Assembly: GCF_001425305.1 (NCBI RefSeq)
Contig: NZ_LMEE01000002.1
Coordinates: 990,359-1,054,358 of the forward strand
Direction: 5' to 3'
Length of the DNA stretch: 64,000 bases
Origin: Phenylobacterium sp. Root1290
Lineage (GTDB): Bacteria > Pseudomonadota > Alphaproteobacteria > Caulobacterales > Caulobacteraceae
Both the position numbers and the translations under genes were made by a program. Position 1 is the first letter of the stretch; the number at the start of each line of letters is the position of its first letter. This document shows, piece by piece, positions 18,130 through 25,641 of this stretch. A model generated the notes under the pieces. It ran no database searches and was not told where the DNA came from. It saw only the letters and a list, made by a program, of their open reading frames with translations.

Positions 18130-18849
18130 GTGACCGATTTCCCCGCCCTTCAGAGCGAATTCCTGCAGCAACCCGCCGCCGAGCGGCTGGAGCCGGGGCG
18201 GCTTGCCCAGCATCCGCCGCGCATCCTGCTGCTCTACGGGTCGCTGCGGGAGCGCTCGTTCAGCCGCCTGCTGACCGAGGAGGCGGCGCGGATCCTGCGG
18301 GCGCTGGGGTGCGAGACGAGGATCTTCGATCCGCGCGGCCTGCCGCAGCCGGACGGCGCGCCGGCCGATCACCCGAAGGTGCAGGAACTGCGCGCGCTGT
18401 CGCTATGGTCCGAGGGCCAGGTCTGGTGCAGCCCCGAGCGGCACGGCGCGATCACCGGGATCATGAAGAGCCAGATCGACTGGATCCCGCTGGAGATGGG
18501 CAGCGTGCGCCCGACCCAGGGCCGGACGCTGGCGGTGATGCAGGTCAGCGGCGGGTCGCAGTCGTTCAACGCCGTCAACGCCATGCGGCTGCTGGGGCGC
18601 TGGATGCGGATGATCACCATCCCCAACCAGTCGTCGGTGGCGATGGCCTGGAAGGAGTTCGGCGACGACGACCGCATGAAGCCCTCGGCCTATTACGACC
18701 GCGTCGTCGACGTGATGGAGGAGCTGGTGAAGTTCACCCTGCTGACCCGCGACCGGGCTGACTACCTGGTCGACCGCTACAGCGAACGGAAGGCCGCGGG
18801 CCGCGTCTCGCCGGTCGAACCGCTGGTCGCCCAGGCCATGCGGCCCTGA
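18130..18849 (+). CDS. arsH: ArsH, NADPH-dependent FMN reductase for arsenic resistance
   Basis: A 239-residue flavodoxin-like protein. The FMN phosphate-binding loop [11 protein letters not shown] and the conserved [20 protein letters not shown] segment (quoted here only as a landmark) identify ArsH. The enzyme oxidises trivalent organoarsenicals and acts as an NADPH:FMN or quinone reductase. The start is GTG 18130; the open frame continues upstream through the operator and is not credible there. It is divergent from arsR-arsC-acr3 and probably shares their operator. Confidence 0.93.
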   Translation: MTDFPALQSEFLQQPAAERLEPGRLAQHPPRILLLYGSLRERSFSRLLTEEAARILRALGCETRIFDPRGLPQPDGAPADHPKVQELRALSLWSEGQVWCSPERHGAITGIMKSQIDWIPLEMGSVRPTQGRTLAVMQVSGGSQSFNAVNAMRLLGRWMRMITIPNQSSVAMAWKEFGDDDRMKPSAYYDRVVDVMEELVKFTLLTRDRADYLVDRYSERKAAGRVSPVEPLVAQAMRP

Positions 18850-18859
18850 CGAAGGCGCC

Positions 18860-19732
18860 CTACTCCCAGGGATAGAAGGGCGGCATCTGCGAGGCGCGGC
18901 CGGTGAACTGCGGGTCGCGCTTTTCGAGGAAGGCGGCGACGCCTTCCTTGCCGTCGCCGATGCTGGCGTAGAACATCGCCAGGGAGTCGATGCGGTGGGC
19001 CTCCAGCGGGTGCGGCTGGGCGGCGTTGCGCAGCAGCATCTGGCGGGCCAGGGCGACGGCGACGGGCGAGCGGCCGGCGATGAACTTGCGGGCCAGGCCT
19101 TGAGCCTCGGCGACGAGGACGTCCGGGGCGTGGACCGAGCGGGCCAGGCCGCCGCGCAGGGCTTCGGCGGCGTCGAAGATCTCGGCTGACAGCACCCATT
19201 CCAGCGCCTGTTGCGGGCCGACCAGGCGCGGCAGGAACCAGCTGGAGCAGGCCTCGGGCACGATGCCGAGCTTGCCGAACACGAAGCCGATGCGGGCCTT
19301 TTCCGAGACCATGCGGATGTCCATGGCCAGCGTCATGGTCGCGCCGATGCCGACCGCCGCGCCGTTGATCGCGGCGATGACCGGCTTCTTGCAGTTGAAG
19401 ATCGCCAGGGTGACGCGGCCGCCGGTGTCGCGCACGCCGGCCTCGATGGCCGGGTCGTCGAGGCGGTCGTGCATGTCGGCGAGGGTGGGCGTCAGGCTCT
19501 CGTCGAGGCCGAAGACGTTGCCCTTGGCCGAGAGGTCCATGCCGGCGCAGAAGGCGCGGCCGGCGCCGGTGACGACGATTGCGCCGACGGCGTCATCCTC
19601 GCTGGCGCGCTCGAAGGCGTCGATCAGCTCGTGCGCCATCTCCACCGTGAAGGCGTTCATCTGGTCGGGGCGGTTGAGCGTGAGGGTCAGGACGCGGTCG
19701 TCCACCTCCCAGAGCAGGGTGTTGTAGGCCAT
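18860..19732 (-). CDS. Crotonase-family enoyl-CoA hydratase/isomerase
   Basis: A 290-residue cytoplasmic enzyme. The crotonase oxyanion-hole segments are present (AFCAGMDLS and NGAAVGIGATM), as is a catalytic Glu in GIVPEACSSW. The family hydrates enoyl-CoA or rearranges acyl-CoA in fatty or aromatic acid breakdown. The ATG follows GGGGAGAACC. It is divergent from the nitronate monooxygenase gene and convergent with arsH, with only 10 bases between stops. The exact substrate is unknown. Confidence 0.88.
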   Translation of the reverse strand: MAYNTLLWEVDDRVLTLTLNRPDQMNAFTVEMAHELIDAFERASEDDAVGAIVVTGAGRAFCAGMDLSAKGNVFGLDESLTPTLADMHDRLDDPAIEAGVRDTGGRVTLAIFNCKKPVIAAINGAAVGIGATMTLAMDIRMVSEKARIGFVFGKLGIVPEACSSWFLPRLVGPQQALEWVLSAEIFDAAEALRGGLARSVHAPDVLVAEAQGLARKFIAGRSPVAVALARQMLLRNAAQPHPLEAHRIDSLAMFYASIGDGKEGVAAFLEKRDPQFTGRASQMPPFYPWE

Positions 19733-19878
19733 CTGGTTCTCCCCTCGTGTTCTGCGGCGCAGTCAGTCAGCACAGCGGCGGGGCGGCGTCCAGAAGCGGT
19801 TGCGAGGCGGCGGCCGATGGGCGATGCAGGAGCCGAAGAGCGCGCCAGGACGTGCGCCGCCAACAAGGGAACGCCACC

Positions 19879-20856
19879 ATGAAGACGCGCATCACCGAAC
19901 TGCTCGGCATCCAGCATCCGATCGTCCAGGGCGGCATGCACTTCGTCGGTTTCGCCGAAATGGCGGCGGCGGTGTCGAACGCCGGGGGTCTCGGCATCAT
20001 CACCGGCCTGACCCAGGGCACGCCGGAGAAGCTGAAGGCCGAGATCGAGCGCTGCAAGGCGATGACCGACAAGCCGTTCGGGGTGAACCTGACCTTCCTG
20101 CCGGCGGTGACGCCGCCCGACTATCCGGGCTTCGTGAAGGTGATCATCGAGAGCGGGATCAAGGTCGTCGAGACGGCCGGCAACAACCCGGCCAAGTGGC
20201 TGCCGATGCTGAAGGAAGCCGGCATCGTGGTGATCCACAAGTGCACCTCGGTGCGCCACGCGCTGAAGGCCGAGGCGATCGGCTGCGACGCGGTCAGCGT
20301 CGACGGCTTCGAGTGCGGCGGCCACCCGGGCGAGGACGACGTGCCGAACTTCATCCTGCTGCCGCGGGCCGGCGAGGAGCTGAAGGTGCCGTTCCTGGCC
20401 TCGGGCGGGATGGCGGACGGCCGCAGCCTCGTCGCCGCCCTGGCCATGGGCGCGGACGGCATGAACATGGGCACCCGGTTCATCGCGACCAAGGAAGCCC
20501 CGGTCCACCAGAACGTGAAGGACGCCCTGGTCGCGGCCAGCGAACTGGACACCCGCCTGATCATGCGCCCGCTGCGCAACACCGAGCGGGTGCTGGTCAA
20601 CGCCGGGGTCGAGCGGCTGCTGGAGAAGGAAAAGGAGCTGGGCGACAAGGTCACCTTCGCCGACATCGCCGCCGAGGTGGCGGGCGTCTATCCGCGCATC
20701 CTGCGCGACGGCGACATGGACGCCGGCGGCTGGTCGTGCGGCATGGTCGCGGGCCTGATCCACGACGTGCCGAGCGTGCAGGAGCTGATCGAACGCACCA
20801 TGGCCGAGGCCGAGCAGATCATCCGCGGGCGGCTGGTCGGCCTGCTGGACGCCTAG
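19879..20856 (+). CDS. Nitronate monooxygenase-family flavoprotein
   Basis: A 325-residue FMN-dependent TIM-barrel protein of the 2-nitropropane dioxygenase/nitronate monooxygenase superfamily. Markers are the N-terminal PIVQGGMHFVG, the GNNPAKW segment, the ECGGHPGEDD loop that carries a likely catalytic His, and the ASGGMADGRS phosphate-binding loop. It may detoxify nitronates or act as an NAD(P)H:quinone reductase; the subfamily is not resolved. The start at 19879 follows AAGGGAACG. The divergent crotonase neighbour suggests linkage to acyl-CoA metabolism, but this is weak. Confidence 0.85.
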   Translation: MKTRITELLGIQHPIVQGGMHFVGFAEMAAAVSNAGGLGIITGLTQGTPEKLKAEIERCKAMTDKPFGVNLTFLPAVTPPDYPGFVKVIIESGIKVVETAGNNPAKWLPMLKEAGIVVIHKCTSVRHALKAEAIGCDAVSVDGFECGGHPGEDDVPNFILLPRAGEELKVPFLASGGMADGRSLVAALAMGADGMNMGTRFIATKEAPVHQNVKDALVAASELDTRLIMRPLRNTERVLVNAGVERLLEKEKELGDKVTFADIAAEVAGVYPRILRDGDMDAGGWSCGMVAGLIHDVPSVQELIERTMAEAEQIIRGRLVGLLDA

Positions 20857-20863
20857 GACTTTT

Positions 20864-20887
20864 CCTCCCCCGCTACGGCGGGGGAGG
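20864..20887. other. Strong hairpin with UACG loop between convergent genes
   Basis: A 10-base stem (20864-20873 with 20878-20887) is closed by a C(UACG)G tetraloop, a very stable class. No T run follows on either strand's 3' side, so it is not a standard terminator, though it may stop or protect transcripts of the convergent genes. Confidence 0.5.
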
Positions 20888-20888
20888 G

Positions 20889-21620
20889 CTATGTCGCCGG
20901 GCTCATCCGCAGGACGCCCAGGAAGACGGCGGTCAGGCTGACCGTGTCGATGAGGGCGTGCAGCAGCATGCAGGCGACGAGATTGCCGCGCCCGGCCAGC
21001 CGCACGGCGCCCAGCACCAGGCCGGCCACGGTGGTCAGCAGCACCCCGCCGAGGCCCTGATAGCCATGGCCGAGGCCGAACAGCACGGCCTGGACCAGCA
21101 GGGCGGCGACGAGCGCCCAGCGCGAGCGGCCGAACCCGCTCTCCAGCCGCGACTGCAGGAAGCCGCGGAACACCAGCTCCTCGCCGATCGCCGCCGAGCT
21201 CCAGGCGACGAGCAGCCAGGAGACGTACTTCCAGACCTGTCCCTCGATCGAGGCGAAGGCGGCGGCCGAGGAGTCGGCGGGCAGACCGAGGGCGGGCAGG
21301 ACGAAAGCCATCATCAGGCCGGCGAGCACGGCCAGGGCGAGGTAGCCGCCGACGATCAGCCCGGCGACTCGCCACCAGGAGGCCGGGCGGCGCAGACCGA
21401 CCGCCGCCCAGGTCAGCCCACGCCGGCGCAACAGGAAGGTCGCCAGCAGGCAGAGCCCCAGCATGCGCAACGGCACCAGCAGTTGCGCCACCACCGCGCC
21501 GCCGGCGTTCGGCGGCGGCGACATCAGCAGCGCCCCCGCGGCGGCGACCAGGATCAGGACGTCGAGCCACGCCGCACGGCGGGGCGAGCGGGACAGCGCA
21601 GCGATCGGAACGTCGGCCAT
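20889..21620 (-). CDS. CPBP-family intramembrane metalloprotease
   Basis: A 243-residue polytopic membrane protein of the CPBP/Abi (CAAX prenyl protease-like) family. The catalytic motifs are visible: EELVFRGFLQ (Glu-Glu-x-x-x-Arg) and two later His motifs (FGLGHGYQG and LLHALIDTV). Members cleave within membranes, and some bacterial ones act in bacteriocin immunity. The start is ATG 21620, after GGAGACC; a GTG four codons upstream is possible. It is a single gene with no bacteriocin neighbour. Confidence 0.85.
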   Translation of the reverse strand: MADVPIAALSRSPRRAAWLDVLILVAAAGALLMSPPPNAGGAVVAQLLVPLRMLGLCLLATFLLRRRGLTWAAVGLRRPASWWRVAGLIVGGYLALAVLAGLMMAFVLPALGLPADSSAAAFASIEGQVWKYVSWLLVAWSSAAIGEELVFRGFLQSRLESGFGRSRWALVAALLVQAVLFGLGHGYQGLGGVLLTTVAGLVLGAVRLAGRGNLVACMLLHALIDTVSLTAVFLGVLRMSPAT

Positions 21621-21730
21621 CGGGGTCTCCACGAGTCGAATGCGGACATCCGGGCCAATTGCCCGCCAGGGGTCAAGCTGGACGTTCGGGGAGGCTTGGC
21701 CGGAGTGGCCGCGTCGCCTATCTGGGCGCG

Positions 21731-22156
21731 ATGATCAGACGCGCGGCCATCGACGACGCCCCTGCCCTGCTCGCGATCTGGCGGGCGGCGGTGGAGGCGA
21801 CGCATCATTTCCTGACGGCCGCCGACATTGACGCCATCGAGACGCAGGTGCGCGGCTATCTGGACAGCAACGCCGAGCTGTGGACCGCCGAACGCGACGG
21901 GCGGCCGGTCGGCTTCATGGGCCTGGACGGCGAGGAGATCGTCAGCCTGTTCGTCGACCCGGCTGCGCATCGCGGCGGCGTCGGCCGGGCGCTGATCGAT
22001 CACGCCCTGGCCCGCGGGGCGACCTGGCTCGGGGTAAACGAGCAGAACCCCGGGGCCATCACCTTCTACGAGCGGCTGGGCTTTACGGTGACAGACCGCT
22101 CCGACCTCGACAGCGAAGGACGGCCGTTCCCGATCCTGACCATGCGGCGGACCTAG
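21731..22156 (+). CDS. GNAT-family N-acetyltransferase
   Basis: A 141-residue acetyltransferase. The acetyl-CoA pyrophosphate loop appears as VDPAAHRGGVGRALIDHAL and the C-terminal motif B as NPGAITFYERLGF. The acceptor is unknown. The start is the ATG at 21731, which begins directly with the family's N-terminal strand (MIRRAAIDDAPALLAIW); no good ribosome site precedes it. It is the first of two neighbouring GNAT genes, separated by the small frame at 22184. Confidence 0.85.
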   Translation: MIRRAAIDDAPALLAIWRAAVEATHHFLTAADIDAIETQVRGYLDSNAELWTAERDGRPVGFMGLDGEEIVSLFVDPAAHRGGVGRALIDHALARGATWLGVNEQNPGAITFYERLGFTVTDRSDLDSEGRPFPILTMRRT

Positions 22157-22183
22157 GCTAGTCTGGCCGCACGGGAGGAACCG

Positions 22184-22267
22184 ATGACCGTGGATCTCGA
22201 GGCGGCGTTCACGACGACGATGGATCAACTGGAGGCCGGACTTTCCGCGCGGGCGGCGGGCTCATGA
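22184..22267 (+). CDS. 27-residue leader-like ORF coupled to the second GNAT gene
   Basis: A very short frame beginning ATG 22184, preceded by a strong ribosome site (GGGAGGAA, 3 bases before ATG) and ending in a TGA that overlaps the ATG of the next gene (ATGA). The predicted peptide, MTVDLEAAFTTTMDQLEAGL and seven more residues, is mildly acidic and helical. The second GNAT gene has no good ribosome site of its own, so its translation is probably coupled to this frame. It could be a true small protein, a leader, or the remnant of a larger gene. Confidence 0.5.
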   Translation: MTVDLEAAFTTTMDQLEAGLSARAAGS

Positions 22268-22767
22268 GCCTGGCGATCATCCGCGCGCGAGCCGGCGATG
22301 CGGCGCTGCTGCAGAACCTCTTTCAGCTCTACACCCACGACTTCTCGGAGTTCTGGGCCGGGAGCGCGCGCGGCGAGCTGGGGGCCGAAGGCCGGTTCAC
22401 GGACTATCCGCTGGAACCGTACTTCGCGCGGCCGGGCTGGTCGGCCTGGTTGCTGAAGGCGGGCGAGGCGCCGGCCGGGTTCGCGCTGATCAATGACGAC
22501 GCGCACTCCGGACTGCCGGCGCGGCGGTCGATGGCCGAGTTCTTCGTGGTGCGCAAACACCGCGGCCAGGGGGCAGGGCGGGCGGCGGCCCAGACGCTGA
22601 TCGCCGACGAGCCGGGCAGCTGGGAGGTCGCCGTGGCGCGGGCCAACACCGGGGCGCTGGCCTTCTGGCGCAAGGTGGCGGCGGCCTGCGCGGCGGGACC
22701 GGTCGAGGAGCTGGACGTCGCCAGCCCCGACTGGAACGGGCCGGTGCTGCGGTTCGCGGCGCGCTAG
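22264..22767 (+). CDS. GNAT-family N-acetyltransferase
   Basis: A 167-residue acetyltransferase. The acetyl-CoA loop reads VRKHRGQGAGRAAAQTL and the late motif is ANTGALAFWRKVA. The plan resembles predicted small-molecule acetyltransferases with an N-terminal four-helix region (LLQNLFQLYTHDFSEFW). The start overlaps the stop of a 27-residue frame, implying coupled translation. The stop is 4 bases from the convergent MBL-rhodanese gene. The substrate is unknown. Confidence 0.85.
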   Translation: MSLAIIRARAGDAALLQNLFQLYTHDFSEFWAGSARGELGAEGRFTDYPLEPYFARPGWSAWLLKAGEAPAGFALINDDAHSGLPARRSMAEFFVVRKHRGQGAGRAAAQTLIADEPGSWEVAVARANTGALAFWRKVAAACAAGPVEELDVASPDWNGPVLRFAAR

Positions 22768-22771
22768 GGGA

Positions 22772-23800
22772 TCAGGCCTCCAGCTCGTAGCCCGCCTCGC
22801 GCCAGGCCGTCAGGCCGCCGTCGAGGGCGACGGCGCGGGTGAAGCCGAGCTCGCGCAGGGTGGCGGCGGCCAGGGTGGAGATCTTGCCGAACTCGCAGCA
22901 GGCCAGGATGCGCACGGTGGGATCGAGCAGCTCGGAATTGACCCGCAGCTCCAGCTGACCGCGCGGCAGATGGCGGGCGCCGGGAATATGGCCGGCCTCG
23001 AAGGCGTCCTTCTCGCGCAGGTCGAGGATGACGATATCACGGCTGTTGCCGCCGATGCGGCTGTGCAACTCGGCCAGCGACATGAACGGCACTTTCGCCG
23101 AGGCTTCGGCCAGCAGCTGGGCGACGGTCTTGCCGCCGCTCATATTGGTGCGCAGCGCCTCGGTCAGGTGGGTGGGCGCCGAGAGGTCGAGGCTCTGCAT
23201 CATCGCCACGAACTCGGCGCGGTCGGTCTTCTGCAGACGCGGGTTGGCGTCGATCTCGTCGCCGATGGTCGAGTGGGTGCGGCCCTTGTAGTCGTGGGCC
23301 GGGTAGACCAGCATCTCGCGCGGCAGCTTCAGCAGCTTGTCGAACAGGCTCTCAAAGAGAGCGTGCGGATCGCCGGTCGGCAGGTCGGTGCGGCCGGTCC
23401 CGCCGATCAGCAGGGTGTCGCCGGTGAACACCCGGTCAGCCATGACCAGGCACATGGAGTCGCCGGTGTGGCCGGGCGTGTGCAGCGCCTGAAGACGCAG
23501 CTCGCCGACAATCAGCATGTCGCCGTCGTCGAGGCGCAGGTCGGCGTAGGGCGCGGGGCTGAGGCGGTGCATGACCACGGGCGCCGGCAACAGCTTCTGC
23601 AGCTCGTGGCTGGCCGAGAAGTGGTCGGCGTGGGTGTGGGTATCGACGATGTAGCGGACATGCAGGCCGAGCTGGCCGGCCAGGCCGACATAGCGGTCGA
23701 TCTGCGAGAACTCGGGGTCGATGAGCACGGCGGCGCGGGTCGCCTCGCAGCCGACCAGGTAGGACTGGCAGCCGCCGGTGGGTATCTGTTCGAAGATCAT
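22772..23800 (-). CDS. MBL-fold hydrolase fused to rhodanese domain (persulfide dioxygenase-like)
   Basis: A 342-residue protein. The N-terminal metallo-beta-lactamase domain (about 1-240) has the HTHADH metal motif and the HTPGHT and GDTLL motifs seen in ETHE1/Blh-type persulfide dioxygenases. The C-terminal rhodanese domain (about 250-340) has the active loop CCEFGKIS, matching Cys-x-x-Gly-x-x-Ser. Such fusions oxidise glutathione persulfide and handle sulfane sulfur. The start at MIFEQIPTGG was chosen by family alignment; the frame continues upstream without similarity. Confidence 0.88.
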   Translation of the reverse strand: MIFEQIPTGGCQSYLVGCEATRAAVLIDPEFSQIDRYVGLAGQLGLHVRYIVDTHTHADHFSASHELQKLLPAPVVMHRLSPAPYADLRLDDGDMLIVGELRLQALHTPGHTGDSMCLVMADRVFTGDTLLIGGTGRTDLPTGDPHALFESLFDKLLKLPREMLVYPAHDYKGRTHSTIGDEIDANPRLQKTDRAEFVAMMQSLDLSAPTHLTEALRTNMSGGKTVAQLLAEASAKVPFMSLAELHSRIGGNSRDIVILDLREKDAFEAGHIPGARHLPRGQLELRVNSELLDPTVRILACCEFGKISTLAAATLRELGFTRAVALDGGLTAWREAGYELEA

Positions 23801-23993
23801 CGTAGGACCCCTGTTCCTTGCGGCGGGACAGTCGCGCCAACCACGGCCGGGCGCAAGCCGAACGCCGTTGCACATGGGGCCTTTACCCGAGGACGCCGCA
23901 GGGGGCGGCCCGATGGCGAACGGCGCCGCTCAGAGGGAGGCTGGCCCGCAGGGCGGCGTGTTCAGCGTCCCCGATCAAAAGGGAGCGCGTGAG

Positions 23994-25493
23994 ATGCCAA
24001 AGGGCAAACCCAACATCCTGTTCATCATGGGCGACGATATCGGCTGGTACAATATCAGCGCCTACAACCTCGGCGTCATGGGCTATCGGACGCCCAATAT
24101 CGACCGCATCGCCCAGGAAGGCGCCCTGTTCACAGACTGGTACGCCCAGCAGAGCTGCACGGCCGGGCGCGCGGCGTTCCTGACCGGCCAGTCGCCGATC
24201 CGCACGGGCCTGACCAAGGTCGGACTGCCGGGCGCGACGCTCGGCCTGACGGCTGACGATCCCTGTATCGCCCAGGTCCTGAAAGCGCAGGGCTACGCCA
24301 CCGGCCAGTTCGGCAAGAACCACCTGGGCGACCGCGACGAACACCTGCCGACCATGCACGGTTTCGACGAGTTCTTCGGCAATCTCTACCACCTGAACGC
24401 CGAGGAAGAGCCGGAGAACGAGGACTATCCGAAGGACCCGGAGTTCCGGAAGAAGTTCGGCCCGCGCGGCGTGCTGAAGTGCAAGGCCGACGGCAAGGGC
24501 GGCCAGAGCATCGAGAACACCGGCCCGATGGACACCAAGCGGATGGAGACGGTGGACGAGGAGTTCCTCGCCAGCGCCAAGGACTTCATCAAGCGCAGCA
24601 ACAAGGAGGGCGGCCCCTGGTTCTGCTACTTCAACTCCACGCGCATGCACATCTTCACGCACCTGAAGGCGGAGTCGAAAGGCAAGACCGGCCTGGGCAC
24701 CTATCCTGACGGGATGGTCGAGCACGACGGGCATGTCGGCGAACTGCTGGCCCTGGTCGACGAGCTGGGCGTCGCCGAGGACACGATCGTCGTCTACACC
24801 ACCGACAACGGCGCCGAGTGCTTCACCTGGCCGGACGGCGGCTCGACCCCGTTCAAGGGCGAGAAGGCGACCAACTGGGAGGGCGGCTTCCGCGTGCCTT
24901 GCGCGATCCGCTGGCCCGGAACGATCAAGCCCGGCAGCATCGTCAACGAGATCTGCGCGCACGAAGACTTCCTGGCCACCTTCGCGGCGGCGGCCGGCGA
25001 CACCGACATCGTCGAGCGGATCCGCAAGGGCGGGAAGATCGGCGACAAGACGTTCAAGGTGCACCTGGACGGCAACAACCTGATTCCCGCCTTCAAGGGC
25101 GAGGCCAAGGAATGGCCGCGTCAGGGCTTCGCGTACTGGAGCGACGACGGCGACCTGATGGCGGTGCGCGTCAAGCACTGGAAGGTCGCGTTCATGACCC
25201 AGAACACGGAGATCAATCCGCACACGCCGCTGGGCGTCTGGCAGGGCGCCTTCACAAGCCTGCGCGCGCCGATGATGTACAACATCCGCTCGGACCCGTT
25301 CGAGCGCGGCCCCGAGAGCATCAACTATGCGGACTTCGTCGCCCGCCGGATGTTCCTGATGGTGCCGGCGCAGGTGATCGTCGCCAAGCTGCTGGAGACC
25401 TTCAAGGAGTTTCCGCCGCGGGCCAAGGCGGCGAGCTTCACGGTCAGCGACGCGATGGAGAAGATCGCCACCGCGAGCCCGAACCAGAACTGA
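23994..25493 (+). CDS. Arylsulfatase-family sulfohydrolase
   Basis: A 499-residue type I sulfatase. The active-site Cys is C55 in C-T-A-G-R59, the Cys-x-Ala/Pro-x-Arg motif that is converted to formylglycine. Metal-binding residues appear in ILFIMGDDIGW near the start and VVYTTDNGAE later. There is no signal peptide from the chosen ATG 23994, so it may be cytoplasmic. The frame continues upstream but without similarity. No sulfatase-activating enzyme is seen in the window. The 193 bases upstream hold nothing recognisable, and a strong terminator follows. Confidence 0.9.
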   Translation: MPKGKPNILFIMGDDIGWYNISAYNLGVMGYRTPNIDRIAQEGALFTDWYAQQSCTAGRAAFLTGQSPIRTGLTKVGLPGATLGLTADDPCIAQVLKAQGYATGQFGKNHLGDRDEHLPTMHGFDEFFGNLYHLNAEEEPENEDYPKDPEFRKKFGPRGVLKCKADGKGGQSIENTGPMDTKRMETVDEEFLASAKDFIKRSNKEGGPWFCYFNSTRMHIFTHLKAESKGKTGLGTYPDGMVEHDGHVGELLALVDELGVAEDTIVVYTTDNGAECFTWPDGGSTPFKGEKATNWEGGFRVPCAIRWPGTIKPGSIVNEICAHEDFLATFAAAAGDTDIVERIRKGGKIGDKTFKVHLDGNNLIPAFKGEAKEWPRQGFAYWSDDGDLMAVRVKHWKVAFMTQNTEINPHTPLGVWQGAFTSLRAPMMYNIRSDPFERGPESINYADFVARRMFLMVPAQVIVAKLLETFKEFPPRAKAASFTVSDAMEKIATASPNQN

Positions 25494-25515
25494 CGACTCC
25501 GCCATCCGGCGATCG

Positions 25516-25542
25516 AGGGGCGAGCCTGGCTCGCCCCTTTTT
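25516..25542 (+). terminator. Rho-independent terminator after the sulfatase
   Basis: A 9-base GC stem (25516-25524 with 25530-25538, AGGGGCGAG / CTCGCCCCT), a 5-base loop, then TTTTT. This is a classical terminator isolating the sulfatase from the alpha-2-macroglobulin gene. Confidence 0.9.
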
Positions 25543-25641
25543 CGTGTGGGCCGGCTGGGGACGGGCGCCTACCCGTGATTGACGGCGCAGAGCCTTTCGC
25601 GTCCCATCGCTGCGACATTCTGTCCAGCTTGAGAGAGACCG

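Noticed and set aside
20864..20887. Hairpin between convergent genes as a rho-independent terminator
   Set aside because: The T run lies 5' of the stem on the plus strand and becomes an A run on the minus strand, so it lacks the required U tract. Kept only as a structural feature.
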